A stretch of 64,000 nucleotides of DNA, taken from the NCBI RefSeq assembly GCF_001463705.1, contig NZ_BBWH01000021.1:1-64000 (forward strand), read 5' to 3'. Position 1 is the first letter of the stretch. Each line of letters opens with the position of its first letter. The notes beneath the pieces were generated by a model. The model did no database searches. It was not told the DNA's origin and saw only the letters and a program-made list of their open reading frames with translations. A program made the position numbers and the translations under genes. Below, piece by piece: positions 1-13,831 of the stretch. This DNA comes from Aureimonas sp. AU12. Lineage in GTDB: Bacteria > Pseudomonadota > Alphaproteobacteria > Rhizobiales > Rhizobiaceae.

Positions 1-83
1 CCTGTCCTAGCCCACCCGCCCGCCCGTTTGAAGGCGGCGAGACGATGGCGCGGTCTCGCAGTCTTCTCGTTCGAACGCAAAGA

Positions 84-480
84 GGGCCGGGCGCCGCGTG
101 GCGACACCCGGCCCCGGACGGCCGCCCGCAGAAGGGACGGGACGCGAACGGCCGTTGGGATGGGGCGCAGCCTCTTTCGCGGCAGCGCCCGGTCGGGATG
201 GTGGCCGTCCAGCCAGCGATGAGGGGAGGTCGGGAACCCTCAGCTTTTCGCTGGGGCTCCCGACCCCGAACGGCTGCCCGCAGAAGGGACGGAATGCAGG
301 CGGCCGTTTGGCGGGGGACGGATCGACGGCGATCCGCCCGGATGAGGGCTGGCGCCGCGCGGCGAGGGTGCGCGGGCCGGATGGAGGTGTGCGAGGTCGG
401 GAACCCCCTTCGAGGTTCCCGACCCCAAGCGGCTGCGTCGGAAGGGACGGGACGCCGCTGCCGTTGGCGAAGAGGCGGGG
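84..480. repeat. Three tandem-spaced palindromic repeat units in a non-coding region
   Basis: The first 523 bases hold no credible gene but contain three related units. Each has an inverted repeat followed by about 50 conserved bases. The hairpin arms are 84-91/107-114, 229-244/250-264 and 396-405/414-423; units 2 and 3 share the arm GTCGGGAACC. The trailing blocks begin near 115, 267 and 426 and share a core close to GCAGAAGGGACGGGA (unit 3 has GGAAGGGACGGGA) and a later GCCGTT. Units start 145 and 167 bases apart. They lie downstream of the minus-strand PepSY-like gene, so one hairpin may also end its transcript. I do not recognise the family. Confidence 0.6.
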
Positions 481-523
481 CCGCGATGCGGCCGAGCCTC
501 GATGAAAAACTTTGTGCGCCTTC

Positions 524-1009
524 CTAGCCGCCGAAGCCGAGGCGGCTGGCCGGGCTGGAGGCGCGGCGCTCCTCGTTTCGGAACCGGTCGAAGTCGCGGC
601 GGTCGTATCCGCGCGTCCAGCCGAGACGCTCGGAGCCGAGAATGTCCCCGTCGCCGGCATCGAGCGCGATGCGGAACACCGCACCGTTGGCCCGCACGGC
701 GGTGACGACGTAGCGGTCGCGGCGCAGACGGATGTCCTCGATCCCGACGAAACCCGAGCGTCGAAGAATCCGCTCGATGCGCTGCTCCGACAGGACGCCG
801 TGCGCCGCACCGCGTCCCTCCTCGCTGCCCTGGCCGCGGAACGCCTCGTCGTTGCGAAGGGCCTCGCGACGGGGCTCGAGCCGTGCGCTGCGCCAGTCGA
901 GCCCGTCGTCGCGCTCCACCCCGATGCCTCCGGCCGGTGCGGCCGAGGCGGGCAGTGCGACAGCCCAAACGCCGAGCGAGACCAGAAGCGCTGCGAGAAC
1001 CCGTATCAT
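524..1009 (-). CDS. Secreted PepSY-like domain protein
   Basis: 161-residue protein with an N-terminal signal peptide (MIRVLAALLVSLGVWAVALPASA, cleavage about residue 23), so periplasmic or secreted. Residues about 75-125 (RRSGF.GIEDIRLRRDRYVVTA... then G.VFRIALDAGDGDILG) resemble the PepSY/YpeB fold of COG3212 proteins, which often act as small inhibitory or binding modules. The rest is charged and low in complexity. The start is chosen because GGGAGG stands 7 bases upstream of the ATG; the longer upstream reading frame has no ribosome site. It diverges from hsp20. The exact function is unknown. Confidence 0.75.
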   Translation of the reverse strand: MIRVLAALLVSLGVWAVALPASAAPAGGIGVERDDGLDWRSARLEPRREALRNDEAFRGQGSEEGRGAAHGVLSEQRIERILRRSGFVGIEDIRLRRDRYVVTAVRANGAVFRIALDAGDGDILGSERLGWTRGYDRRDFDRFRNEERRASSPASRLGFGG

Positions 1010-1235
1010 GCCAACCTCCCGACGGATGCCGGATGAACGCCGGCGGCTCTGGGGGACCCCTGCCGCTCGAAGGAGCGGCTGCGGATCGTTGGAGCCACCA
1101 TGATGCCGATCACGTGAACGGGATCGGAAGGCGACGTTCATTTTCGGTTCAGGCTGCGGGCGCGATCGCCCGGCCTTGCGAAAGCGCCTTGGAAACAGGA
1201 CGATGCGGCCTGTCGGAAAATTCGCATGCGGCGAT

Positions 1236-1264
1236 CTTGAAGCGTTTTTTCCGCTTTCCCATCT
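1236..1264 (+). promoter_or_regulatory. RpoH (sigma-32)-type heat-shock promoter
   Basis: CTTGAA at 1236-1241 matches the sigma-32 -35 hexamer exactly. After a 16-base spacer, CCCATCT at 1258-1264 matches the heat-shock -10 (CCCCATnT type). It sits about 120 bases before the hsp20 start, leaving a leader long enough for the thermometer element that follows. Confidence 0.7.
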
Positions 1265-1299
1265 GAACCTTGCGGTCGCCGAAACGGGGCCGCTGGCCA

Positions 1300-1381
1300 T
1301 CGGGACCATCGCCGCCTCGGGCGGGATGCTCTTATCCCATCGCTACGTTCGCAAACCTGTTGCTTCCTATGGAGAACGATC
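1300..1381 (+). promoter_or_regulatory. ROSE-like RNA thermometer in the hsp20 leader
   Basis: The last stem before the start codon can be drawn as GUUGCUUCC (1359-1367) folding back on GGAGAAC (1371-1377). This masks the Shine-Dalgarno GGAG at 1371-1374. The arm contains the U-U-G-C-U sequence typical of rhizobial ROSE elements, including the single bulged G opposite the ribosome site. ROSE elements of Bradyrhizobium and relatives melt on heating and release translation of small heat-shock genes. The distance to the ATG (1382) and the gene family both fit. The 5' boundary of the element is a guess. Confidence 0.7.
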
Positions 1382-1843
1382 ATGCGTGCTTATGATTTCG
1401 CCCCCCTCTATCGCTCCACCGTCGGCTTCGACCGGCTCTTCTCCAAGCTCGACACGCTCGGCACGGCCGAGAACACGCAGAGCTATCCGCCCTACAACAT
1501 CGAGCGCACCGGCGAGAACGCCTACCGCATCACCATGGCGGTGGCCGGCTTCGGCGAGAGCGAACTCTCGATCGAGTCGCGCGAGAACGGGCTGACCGTG
1601 ACCGGCGAGAAGGCCGAAGAGAAGAGCGAGGGCTCCGAGTTCCTCTATCGTGGGATCGCGGGCCGCGCCTTCGAGCGCCGCTTCCAACTGGCCGAGCATG
1701 TCGAGGTGAAGGGGGCGACGTTGAAGAACGGTCTCCTGCACATCGATCTCGTCCGCGTCATTCCCGAGGCGCTGAAGCCCCGCAAGATCGAGATCGCCAC
1801 GGCCAATGCCAACGCGCGGTCGATTGAGGCCACCGCCGCCTGA
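1382..1843 (+). CDS. ibpA: Hsp20-family small heat-shock protein (IbpA type)
   Basis: 153 residues, usual size for class A rhizobial small heat-shock proteins. The N-terminus (MRAYDFAPLYRSTVGFDRLF) is the standard IbpA/HspA opening. The alpha-crystallin domain runs about residues 36-130 (YPPYNIER...YRITMAVAGF, ENGLTVTGEK, YRGIAGRAFERRFQL, LKNGLLHIDL). These ATP-independent holdases bind unfolding proteins in the cytoplasm and pass them to DnaK/ClpB. An RpoH-type promoter and a ROSE-like leader precede it, so control at both transcription and translation is likely. A hairpin terminator follows 30 bases after the stop. The gene stands alone. Confidence 0.95.
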   Translation: MRAYDFAPLYRSTVGFDRLFSKLDTLGTAENTQSYPPYNIERTGENAYRITMAVAGFGESELSIESRENGLTVTGEKAEEKSEGSEFLYRGIAGRAFERRFQLAEHVEVKGATLKNGLLHIDLVRVIPEALKPRKIEIATANANARSIEATAA

Positions 1844-1873
1844 TCACGGGCGGAGCGGGATAGAAGAGGAAAG

Positions 1874-1898
1874 CGGCGTCCTTCGGGGCGCCGTTTTT
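1874..1898 (+). terminator. Rho-independent terminator after hsp20
   Basis: GC-rich hairpin (CGGCG..CC, loop TTC, GGGGCGCCG) followed by TTTTT at 1894-1898, 30 bases past the hsp20 stop. Confidence 0.8.
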
Positions 1899-2034
1899 CG
1901 TTGAGCGGCGGTCGTTTTGAGTGGCAGCTCGCGGCCAGGTCGGAGGCGGGTCCGGATCCCTGGCTTTTGCAGCGTTGGTGGCTCTTGCCCGCTGCCTTGA
2001 CCGAAAGCCGCGCGGCGAAATCATGCCGACGTCT

Positions 2035-2068
2035 CGGCATGGATCCCGGGTCGAGCCCGGGATGACGA
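2035..2068 (+). repeat. Dispersed palindromic repeat, copy 1
   Basis: The core at 2043-2063 is ATCCCGGG, loop TCGAG, CCCGGGAT, followed by GACGA. The same 34 bases occur inverted at 20997-21030 with one mismatch, which makes this a dispersed intergenic repeat of the kind common in alphaproteobacteria. A second small hairpin (ATGCCGA/TCGGCAT, 2023-2040) lies directly upstream. It sits between the ends of two convergent genes, hsp20 and ltaE. Confidence 0.7.
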
Positions 2069-2140
2069 GAGGTTTTCGGTGTCGGGGGAGAGTGAAAGAG
2101 GTTGGCTGCGGCGTGGTCCGTCAGCCTCTCGGCCTCTTCT

Positions 2141-3190
2141 TCAGGCGATAGCGGCGGCGAAGCGGGTGACGTCGGCGGGGTCGGTGGACCAGCTGGTGAC
2201 CAGCCGGATGAGCTGTTCGTCCTCGCCGATCAGCGTCGGGCTGCCGTGGGGCGGGTTCCAGTCGTAGAAGACGGCGCCCTCGGACCGCAGCTTGGCGGCG
2301 GTGGTCTTCTCGACGATGGCGAAAACCTCGTTGGTGCGCGTGTTCCAGGCCTCGCGCGCATGGGTGGAGCGGCGGATCCCCTCGCGCAGGGCATCCGCCA
2401 TCGCGTTGGAATGGGCGGCGAGCTTCAGCCACAGGCCCTCGTCGAGATAGGCGAGAAGCTGCGCCGCGACGAAGCGGGTCTTCGAGAAGAGCTGGGCGCC
2501 GCGCTTGCGGATGTAGGGAAACTGCCGGGCCTTGTCGGGGTCGAAGAAGACCACCGCCTCGGCGCACCAGCAGCCGTTCTTGGTGGCGCCGAAGGAGAGG
2601 ATGTCGACGCCCGCGCGCCAGGTCATCTCGGCGGGCGAGGCGTTGGTGGCGACGAGCGCGTTGGCGAAGCGCGCGCCGTCCATGTGCAGCGTCAGGTCGC
2701 GCTCGTGGGCGATGCCGGCGATCACCTCGATCTCGTCCACGCTGTAGAGCGTGCCGGCCTCGCCCGGCTGCGACACGGTGACCGCCATCGGCTGTCCCGC
2801 ATGGATGAAGTCCGGCCGGAAGCGGGCGAGCTCGCGTCGGAGGTTGTAGGGGTCGATGAGGCCGTTCGCCCCGTCCACCGGCGCCATGCGCGCGCCGTGG
2901 GTGAAGAATTCGGGCGCGCCGCACTCATCCTCCACCACATGCGCCTCGCGGTGACAGAGCACCACGCCGCCCGGCCGGTTGACGGCGGCAAAGGACAGCG
3001 AGTTGGCGGCGGTGCCGGTGCCCACGAAGAACACGGCGACCTCGCGCTCGAACACCTCGTTGAAACGCCGCTCCACCGCCTTGTCGATGTCGCTGGCGCC
3101 GTAGGCGGCCGCCATGCCGGCGGCGTTGGCCTCAAGCGAGGCATTGATCGCCGGATGGGCGCCGGACCAGTTGTCGGATGCAAAGATCAT
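2141..3190 (-). CDS. ltaE: Low-specificity L-threonine aldolase
   Basis: 349-residue PLP enzyme of the beta-eliminating lyase fold (fold type I). It cleaves L-threonine or allo-threonine to glycine and acetaldehyde in the cytoplasm. Visible hallmarks are the N-terminal [11 protein letters not shown], the phosphate-binding GTGTAAN near residue 57, [11 protein letters not shown] near 169-179, and the PLP-lysine motif SFGATKNG (Lys204). Length and start (MIFASDN) agree with rhizobial family members. It is divergent from gltB across 314 bases and is not in an operon. A role in glycine supply or threonine breakdown is inferred from the family. Confidence 0.92.
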   Translation of the reverse strand: MIFASDNWSGAHPAINASLEANAAGMAAAYGASDIDKAVERRFNEVFEREVAVFFVGTGTAANSLSFAAVNRPGGVVLCHREAHVVEDECGAPEFFTHGARMAPVDGANGLIDPYNLRRELARFRPDFIHAGQPMAVTVSQPGEAGTLYSVDEIEVIAGIAHERDLTLHMDGARFANALVATNASPAEMTWRAGVDILSFGATKNGCWCAEAVVFFDPDKARQFPYIRKRGAQLFSKTRFVAAQLLAYLDEGLWLKLAAHSNAMADALREGIRRSTHAREAWNTRTNEVFAIVEKTTAAKLRSEGAVFYDWNPPHGSPTLIGEDEQLIRLVTSWSTDPADVTRFAAAIA

Positions 3191-3504
3191 GGGGCCTGCC
3201 TACCGCCTCGCCGGGCGCCGAACAAGACGGGAGATCCGATGCCGCGGCGCACCCCGCTTCAACTCGCGCGCGGGCCGGGTTAGAACGGATCTTGTCGGAG
3301 GCGCGCAAGTCTGGCATAAGCTCGGCAATAGGTCAGCATTGCTGCCCTAAATGCGCGGGCTTGAGGGCCCGGCGCGAGACGCGAGACGACAGCCTGAGCC
3401 AGCGGCGCGGACGACCCGAGGGTCGAACCGTGCCCGTCGGGCTGCGAGGAAGGGGGCCGGTCCATGGTGGGACGGCGCCCCGCGAAACGAGGGAGACCGC
3501 CGTG
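3191..3504. promoter_or_regulatory. ltaE/gltB intergenic control region
   Basis: 314 bases between the divergent ltaE and gltB genes. The notable element is at 3327-3346, AATAGGTCAGCATTGCTGCC, an imperfect palindrome around CAGCA/TGCTG. A 16/20 match to it lies before gltD at 9022-9041. No clear sigma-70 hexamers can be chosen with confidence. The rest shows nothing recognisable. Confidence 0.45.
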
Positions 3505-8223
<4,719 letters not shown>

Positions 8224-8258
8224 CCACGCGCTGGCTTGCCGCTATATCGCCGACGAGA

Positions 8259-8285
8259 GGCCGCGACCGGTGTCGCGGCCTTTTT
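8259..8285 (+). terminator. Rho-independent terminator after gltB
   Basis: Perfect 9-bp stem GGCCGCGAC / GTCGCGGCC (8259-8267, 8272-8280) followed by TTTTT. It separates gltB from the GST gene 19 bases downstream. Confidence 0.88.
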
Positions 8286-8303
8286 CGTCAGGGGAGAGCA
8301 AGC

Positions 8304-8936
8304 ATGGCCGATCTCAAGCTCTGGGGCTTCAACGGCTCCACCTATGTCCGCACGGTGCGGATGCTGCTCGCCGAGAAGGGCGTGACCGACTACGAGCAGG
8401 ATCCGGTGAACGTGCTGGCCGGCGAGCCGCACAGCCCCGAACATCTCCAGCGCCATCCGTTCGGCAAGGTGCCGGTCATCGAGCACCAGGGCTTCCGCGT
8501 CATCGAGACGGCGGCGATCACGCGCTACCTCAACTCCGCGTTGCAGGGCCACGACCTCGTGCCCGCCGAGCCGCGCGACGTCGCGCGCATGGACATGGTG
8601 ATCTCGATCATCGACTCTTATGGCTACGGGTCCATCCTCGGCGGCGTCGTCGCCTATCATCTCTTCCCCGAGTTCGTCGGCGGCAAGAACGAGAAGGCCC
8701 ATCACGAGGGGATCGAGAAGGGCAAGGCGGTCATCACCGAGCTCATGAAGATCAAGGGCGCCTCGCCCTTCCTCGCGGGCGACGACCTCTCGATCGCCGA
8801 TCTCTATCTCGCGCCGCTCATCACCTACGTCGCGATGACGCCGCACAAGGACGAGTTCCTGGCTCTTCCCGGCATGGCCGATTGGTGGACGCGCATCGGC
8901 GCCCTCGACAGCTTCAAGGCGACGGCCCCGCAATAA
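8304..8936 (+). CDS. Glutathione S-transferase family protein
   Basis: 210 residues with the GST thioredoxin-like N-terminal half (KLWGFNGSTYVRTVRMLLAEKG, HPFGKVPVIEHQGFRVIETAAITRYL with the glutathione-binding V-P and E-T/S pairs) and an alpha-helical C-terminal half containing LAGDDLSIADLYLAPLI (N-capping box/hydrophobic staple). A cytoplasmic glutathione-dependent transferase or reductase is likely; the substrate cannot be told. GGGGAGAGC precedes the ATG by 4-6 bases. It lies alone between two glutamate synthase genes, behind the gltB terminator, so any tie to glutamate metabolism is only positional. Confidence 0.9.
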   Translation: MADLKLWGFNGSTYVRTVRMLLAEKGVTDYEQDPVNVLAGEPHSPEHLQRHPFGKVPVIEHQGFRVIETAAITRYLNSALQGHDLVPAEPRDVARMDMVISIIDSYGYGSILGGVVAYHLFPEFVGGKNEKAHHEGIEKGKAVITELMKIKGASPFLAGDDLSIADLYLAPLITYVAMTPHKDEFLALPGMADWWTRIGALDSFKATAPQ

Positions 8937-9311
8937 GGAAACACTGAGGCCGCTCGTCGCCCTCGCGCGTTCGAAGGCGACGGCCGTCCGGCATCCGCCC
9001 ACCCCTTGCGGCCCTTCCGAAAATAGGGCAGTAGTGCTGTCGCATTTAGCGTGCGCGATCGTGGCTTCGGCTGCGACCGTCCCAGCTCGGCCGGCACGCG
9101 AAGTTTGGACGCGTTCTATTTGGGCGCGGGTTCGTGTAAGGACGGTCCGAAGGCTCGGCGCGGGTCATATCCCGCCGGGCCTTTTCGCTGCGAGCGGACC
9201 CGAATGCGGACGGCTACGGCCATCGACCGCCGCGTCGATGGAATTGGGGACATCGGATCGCCCGCGCACGTCTCGTGCCGATCGGGCGTCCGTCAGGGAC
9301 GGGAGTGGCGC
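8937..9311 (+). promoter_or_regulatory. gltD leader region with motif shared with gltB
   Basis: 375 bases without a credible gene. Bases 9022-9041 (AATAGGGCAGTAGTGCTGTC) repeat the palindromic motif found before gltB. A GC-rich imperfect hairpin at 9152-9181 followed by TTTTC (9182-9186) lies between that motif and the gltD start. It could be a leader terminator or attenuator, but the stem is imperfect. The long distance of about 270 bases from motif to start suggests a transcribed leader. Confidence 0.45.
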
Positions 9312-10766
9312 ATGGGTAAGGTCACGGGCTTTCTCGAGATCGATCGGCAGACGGCGAAATACCAGCCGGCGTCGGATCGCATCCGCCATTTCCGCGAGTT
9401 CACCCTGCCGATGTCCGACGCCGAAGTCGGCAAGCAGGCGGCGCGCTGCATGGATTGCGGCATCCCCTATTGCCACGGCCCGACCGGTTGCCCCGTCCAC
9501 AACCAGATCCCCGACTGGAACGACCTCGTCTATGCCGGCGACTGGGAGACGGCCGTCCGCAACCTGCATTCGACGAACAACTTCCCCGAATTCACCGGCC
9601 GCATCTGTCCCGCCCCGTGCGAGGAGGCCTGCACCCTCAATCTCGAGGACTCGCCGGTCGCCATCAAGACGGTGGAGCAGGCGCTCGCCGACAAGGCCTA
9701 CAAGCTCGGCCTCGTGGTGCCGCAGCCCGCGACCACGCAGTCCGGCAAGCGCGTCGCGGTGATCGGCTCGGGGCCGGCCGGTCTGGCCGCCGCCCAGCAG
9801 CTCGGCCGCGCCGGGCACCGCGTCGACGTGTTCGAGCGCGAGTCGAAGCCGGGCGGCCTGCTGCGCTATGGCATTCCCGACTTCAAGATGGAGAAGCACT
9901 GGATCGACAAGCGCGTCGAGCAGATCTCGGGCGAGGGCGTCACCTTCCATTGCGGCGTCGAGATCGGTCGCGACCGGATGCTCGCCGACCTTCAGGCCGA
10001 GTACGACGCGATCGTCTATTGCGGCGGCGCCGAGCGTCCGCGCGATGCCGGCATCCCCAATCACGGCCTGTCGGGCATCCACGACGCCATGCCCTATCTC
10101 GTGCAGCAGAACCGGCGCGTCGGCGGCGAGCCGGTGCAGAGCCGCGGCTGGGCCGCAGGCGAGATCTGGGCCGGTGCCAAGCATGTCGTGGTGGTCGGCG
10201 GCGGCGACACGGCGTCCGACTGCGTCGGCACCGCCTTCCGCCAGGGCGCGGTGAAGGTCACGCAGCTCGACATCCGGCCACAGCCGCCCAAGACCGAGAA
10301 CAAGCTGGAAGTCTGGCCCTACTGGGCGACGAAGATGCGCACTTCCTCATCACAGGCCGAGGGCGCGGTGCGCGAGTTCCAGGTGGCGACGCTCGAATTC
10401 GTCGGCGAGGACGGCGTCCTGACCGGCGTCAAATGCGCCGAGGTCGACGAGCGTCGCAAGCCGATCGCCGGCACCGAGTTCGTGATCAAGGCCGACCTCG
10501 CCTTCATCGCCATCGGCTTCGCCGGACCGTTCGAGACCGGGCTCCTCGCCGAAGCCGGCGAGGCCCTGTCGAAGAAGGCCGACAGCCGCGGCAACGTCGC
10601 GGTGGCCGCCGACGACACGTCCTACCGCACCTCGATGGACAAGCTCTATGTGGCGGGCGACGTGCGCCGCGGCCAATCGCTCGTGGTCTGGGCGATCCGC
10701 GAGGGCCGGCAGGCCGCGCGCGCGGTGGATCTCGAACTCATGGGTACGACGACCTTGCCGCGCTGA
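9312..10766 (+). CDS. gltD: Glutamate synthase (NADPH) small subunit
   Basis: 484 residues, the flavin/iron-sulfur partner of GltB that passes electrons from NADPH. The N-terminal double cysteine cluster ([18 protein letters not shown] and [13 protein letters not shown]) holds two 4Fe-4S centres. [10 protein letters not shown] near residue 158 binds FAD and [12 protein letters not shown] near 295-306 binds NADPH. The C-terminal [17 protein letters not shown] is the conserved FAD-closing motif. The ATG at 9312 gives the standard N-terminus [13 protein letters not shown] terminator follows. It is transcribed apart from gltB, though the two leaders share a motif. Confidence 0.97.
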   Translation: MGKVTGFLEIDRQTAKYQPASDRIRHFREFTLPMSDAEVGKQAARCMDCGIPYCHGPTGCPVHNQIPDWNDLVYAGDWETAVRNLHSTNNFPEFTGRICPAPCEEACTLNLEDSPVAIKTVEQALADKAYKLGLVVPQPATTQSGKRVAVIGSGPAGLAAAQQLGRAGHRVDVFERESKPGGLLRYGIPDFKMEKHWIDKRVEQISGEGVTFHCGVEIGRDRMLADLQAEYDAIVYCGGAERPRDAGIPNHGLSGIHDAMPYLVQQNRRVGGEPVQSRGWAAGEIWAGAKHVVVVGGGDTASDCVGTAFRQGAVKVTQLDIRPQPPKTENKLEVWPYWATKMRTSSSQAEGAVREFQVATLEFVGEDGVLTGVKCAEVDERRKPIAGTEFVIKADLAFIAIGFAGPFETGLLAEAGEALSKKADSRGNVAVAADDTSYRTSMDKLYVAGDVRRGQSLVVWAIREGRQAARAVDLELMGTTTLPR

Positions 10767-10795
10767 GCGGCATCGATCCGGACATGCACAGGAAA

Positions 10796-10821
10796 GGCGG
10801 TCTCGCGGGGCCGCCTTTTTT
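10796..10821 (+). terminator. Rho-independent terminator after gltD
   Basis: Stem GGCGG/CCGCC (10796-10800, 10811-10815) with TTTTTT at 10816-10821, 29 bases past the stop. The stem can be lengthened with flanking A/T pairs. Confidence 0.8.
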
Positions 10822-10935
10822 CATGGGACGAAGTGTCGCGAGGTCTCTCGCGGCGACGGGGAGCGGCGACCGGGAGGGGCGCTCGTCCGCCGACGAGGGG
10901 TTCGGTCGGGCGGCGAGCGACGCTCGGAACCGGGG

Positions 10936-12372
10936 TTACGGCGTGGATGCGCCGCCGGCGGGCGCGGGGACGAGGGCGCCGGCGGCTTTGGCGGCCGCGG
11001 CGGCTGCATCGTCGGCGGAGGCTGCAGCCGAGCCGGCGCGGCGCAATTCGTCGAGCGTCGTCGAGCCGCGAAAGACGATGGCGTTGTCGCGTGTTGCCGG
11101 CGCCACGGCGGTGCCGCGGCCCGTCCAGTTGAACTGGTCGGCGCGCCCTTCGGCGGCGGCGACGGGCGAGCCGCCACGCACGAGGTTGTCGCGCGGGCTG
11201 CCGGCGCCGGCCGGGGTCGCCGTCTTGGCCGCACCGCCGAGCAGCGTTTCGCCGCCATCGAGGCCGGGATCGCCGAAGGACATGGGCGGCGTCGCGACGG
11301 CCGTCGCGGCCTGGCTGGCGACGCCCGGCAATTCGGCGGCCGAAAGCTGCTGTGTTCCGAGGCTGGCGACGAGATCGTCGACGTTCAGGCCGAGGATCTT
11401 CGTCACCGGCTTCTCGACGAAATAGGCGAGCTTGTCCTGACCCGCGGGCGTCATTGTGATGCCGTCCGAATTGCGCAGTCGCACGGTCTGGCCGGCCATG
11501 TCCGGCCCGGAGGCGGCGAAGGCGCCGGCCGCATCCGTGAAGCCGCCCCAGACATCGACGAACTCGCCGCCGACCCGCAGCGCCGCCGTGCGGTAGAGGT
11601 CGTTGAAATAGACCATGTCCTCGCTGGCGCGATCGGACTGGAAGGCGGGCATGCCGACCCAGACGAGCGGCACGCCCTTCGCCTTCACGGCGTCGGCGAG
11701 CGCCGCGACGCGGTCCGCATAGGCGCTCGCCCATTCGGGCGTGCGCAGCGCCAGCGTCGAGGAGCCCTGGCGCAGCGCCTGCCGGTCGTTCGAGCCGAGC
11801 ATCACCACCACGGCGGCGGGCTTCGCCTCGTCGATGGCTGCGCCGATCGAGGCGGGCCAGTCGTAATGGTCGTCGCGCACCAGTCCGGAGGAGCCGTTGG
11901 CGCGTCCGACGACGCGGATCTCGCGGCTCTCGGCGACGGCATCCTCGAGGCCGGTGGCCAGCGAAGCGGCCATGAAGTCGCCGACCACGAGGATGGTGCG
12001 GGCGGTCGCGCTCTTTTCGACGGGCGCAGCGGCCACGGCGGCGGCAGCGCCGGCCCCGGCACCCGCGGCGGCCGTCGTTGCAGCGCGGCGGGCGGACGCC
12101 GAGCCCGGCCGGGCGGCGCTCTGCGCCTGCGCGGGCTTGCGTTGTTTGCGGACCTTCTTGATCACCCGGCGGGGCGCCGGCGCGCCGTCCTGGAACTGAG
12201 CCGGCGGGCGCGCCTGCTGGGGCGTGCCGAACAGCATGTCGAGGATGCCGCGCCGCTGCTGGGCCTCGGCCGGCGCGGGCATGGAGACGAGCCCCGCACA
12301 GCCGAGGGCGAGGACGAGCGAGACGGACAGGAGCCCTTCGCCGAAGCGTGTGCGACCGGTCCGCTGGCCCAT
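10936..12372 (-). CDS. DUF459 / SGNH-fold periplasmic protein
   Basis: 478 residues. There is a signal peptide (about residues 1-38, ending PAPAEAQ), then a basic Ala-rich linker, then an SGNH/GDSL-like domain from about residue 125. [16 protein letters not shown] is block [10 protein letters not shown] is the GxND block III, and LVWVGMP follows. In block I the catalytic serine of GDS is replaced by phenylalanine (GDF). DUF459 proteins (COG2845) are periplasmic and envelope-associated in rhizobia; the reaction is unknown. The ATG at 12372 is 5 bases after the lytic transglycosylase stop, with AGGAGG 8 bases upstream; TTG at 12381 is less likely. The C-terminal 130 residues are Ala/Gly-rich. 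It forms an operon with the upstream mltB-like gene. Confidence 0.82.
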   Translation of the reverse strand: MGQRTGRTRFGEGLLSVSLVLALGCAGLVSMPAPAEAQQRRGILDMLFGTPQQARPPAQFQDGAPAPRRVIKKVRKQRKPAQAQSAARPGSASARRAATTAAAGAGAGAAAAVAAAPVEKSATARTILVVGDFMAASLATGLEDAVAESREIRVVGRANGSSGLVRDDHYDWPASIGAAIDEAKPAAVVVMLGSNDRQALRQGSSTLALRTPEWASAYADRVAALADAVKAKGVPLVWVGMPAFQSDRASEDMVYFNDLYRTAALRVGGEFVDVWGGFTDAAGAFAASGPDMAGQTVRLRNSDGITMTPAGQDKLAYFVEKPVTKILGLNVDDLVASLGTQQLSAAELPGVASQAATAVATPPMSFGDPGLDGGETLLGGAAKTATPAGAGSPRDNLVRGGSPVAAAEGRADQFNWTGRGTAVAPATRDNAIVFRGSTTLDELRRAGSAAASADDAAAAAAKAAGALVPAPAGGASTP

Positions 12373-12377
12373 GATGA

Positions 12378-13604
12378 TCAATGCCTCCTGAGAAGGTCGA
12401 GCAGCGCCTTCGAGGCGTTGCCGTCCTCCGCGACGCCGGTGCGGCGCTGATAGGCGGTGATCGCCGTCTTCGATCCCTCGCCGATCTTGCCGTCGATCTT
12501 GCCGTCGTACAAGCCGTGCTGCGTCAGGCGCTGCTGCATCTCGTAGCGCTCCTGCATCGAAAGCGGCGTGTAGCCGCGCGGCCAGGACTGCGCGAAGTCG
12601 CCGCCGCCGCCGATCCGGTCGGCGAGATGGCCGACGGCGAGGGCGTACTTGTCGGCATTGTTGTAGCGCTTGATGACGAAGAAGTTCTTCGTCATCAGGA
12701 AGGCCGGGCCGTTCGCGCCGGCCGGCATCACCAGGTTGGCGTTGTCGCCGCCATTGGGGAAGGGGCGGCCGTTGGCGCGGCGGAAGCCGAGCTTCTCCCA
12801 GGCCGCGAGCGTCCGGTTGGAGCCCTTCAGCTTGGCGGCGCCGGCCGGCGCCACGATCTCGTAGCCCCAGGTCTTGCCGGACTGCCAGCCGTTCTTCTTC
12901 AGAAGATTGGCGGCGGTGGCGAGCGCGTCGGGCACCGAGCGCCAGATGTCGGGATGGCCGTTGCCGTCCATGTCCACCGCATAGGCCTGGTAGCTCGTCG
13001 GGATGAACTGGGTGTGGCCCATGGCGCCGGCCCAGGAGCCGGTGAGCCCTTCGGGCGTCACGTGGCCGGCCTGCACGATCTTGAGGGCGGCGATGAGCTG
13101 CTGGCGGGCGAACTTGGCGCGCTTGGGGTCCATGTAGGCGAGCGTCGCCAGCGCCTGCGGCACGCTCTTCATCACGTCCGTGCGCTCGAGGATGCGGCCG
13201 TAGTTGGATTCCATCGACCAGATCGCGAGGAGCACGTCACGGTCGACGCCGAAGCGCTGTTCGATGCGGTCGAGCCAGGGCTTGAGCTGCGCCTCGGCGC
13301 GGCGGCCGTCGGCCACCGACTCGTCGTTCACCCGGTTGTCGAGATAGTCCCAGATCGTGTCCTTGAACTCGGGCTGGAAGCGCGCCTTCTGGATGACGTC
13401 GAGATCGGGCTCGTCGACGCCGGCAAAGACGCGCTCGTAGACGCGCGGGCTGATGCCGGCCGCCACCGCGGTCTTCTCGAACCCGTCGATCCAGCGACGG
13501 AAGCCCGCATCGGCCGCGGCGGGGGACACGGCTCCGAGGCTGAGGGCCAACGCGAGGCCAAGCGCGCCGAAGCGGGTGAACGGCTTGAGGATCGGTGCGG
13601 GCAT
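12378..13604 (-). CDS. Lytic murein transglycosylase, MltB family
   Basis: 408 residues with a signal peptide (cleavage about AAADA, residue 32). The MltB-type transglycosylase domain (SLT_2) spans about residues 33-330. Its catalytic Glu132 is in [10 protein letters not shown], and [13 protein letters not shown] and [11 protein letters not shown] are also present. A C-terminal peptidoglycan-binding domain 1 lies at about 350-405 ([30 protein letters not shown]). It cleaves the MurNAc-GlcNAc bond to give 1,6-anhydro ends in the periplasm. No lipobox is visible, so it is probably a soluble form. It is followed within 5 bases by the DUF459 gene. Confidence 0.93.
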   Translation of the reverse strand: MPAPILKPFTRFGALGLALALSLGAVSPAAADAGFRRWIDGFEKTAVAAGISPRVYERVFAGVDEPDLDVIQKARFQPEFKDTIWDYLDNRVNDESVADGRRAEAQLKPWLDRIEQRFGVDRDVLLAIWSMESNYGRILERTDVMKSVPQALATLAYMDPKRAKFARQQLIAALKIVQAGHVTPEGLTGSWAGAMGHTQFIPTSYQAYAVDMDGNGHPDIWRSVPDALATAANLLKKNGWQSGKTWGYEIVAPAGAAKLKGSNRTLAAWEKLGFRRANGRPFPNGGDNANLVMPAGANGPAFLMTKNFFVIKRYNNADKYALAVGHLADRIGGGGDFAQSWPRGYTPLSMQERYEMQQRLTQHGLYDGKIDGKIGEGSKTAITAYQRRTGVAEDGNASKALLDLLRRH

Positions 13605-13831
13605 CGGGGTCTTCCTCCGGTCGACGGACAGTTTTCCAGGGTTTCGACTGTAGCGGCAGGGAAGTGAACGTTTCCTTTACCACGATCGAGCCGGGAAAGG
13701 CGCGCGTCGGGTGTTCGTCATTCAATCCTCATCTTTCCCGGCAAAATCGCGGCAATGCACTCGTCTGTCGACAGTCGACGACGAGTTGACTTATGAGTGA
13801 TCCCGACTTCATCGGCAGGAAGGAAGAGTGC

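Noticed and set aside
84-480. CRISPR array
   Set aside because: Units are long, imperfect and unevenly spaced at 145 and 167 bases, without short identical repeats or cas genes.
28-527. Overlapping open frames at the start of the window
   Set aside because: All three frames are Arg/Gly/Ala-rich, cross the palindromic repeats and show no start signal or known protein.
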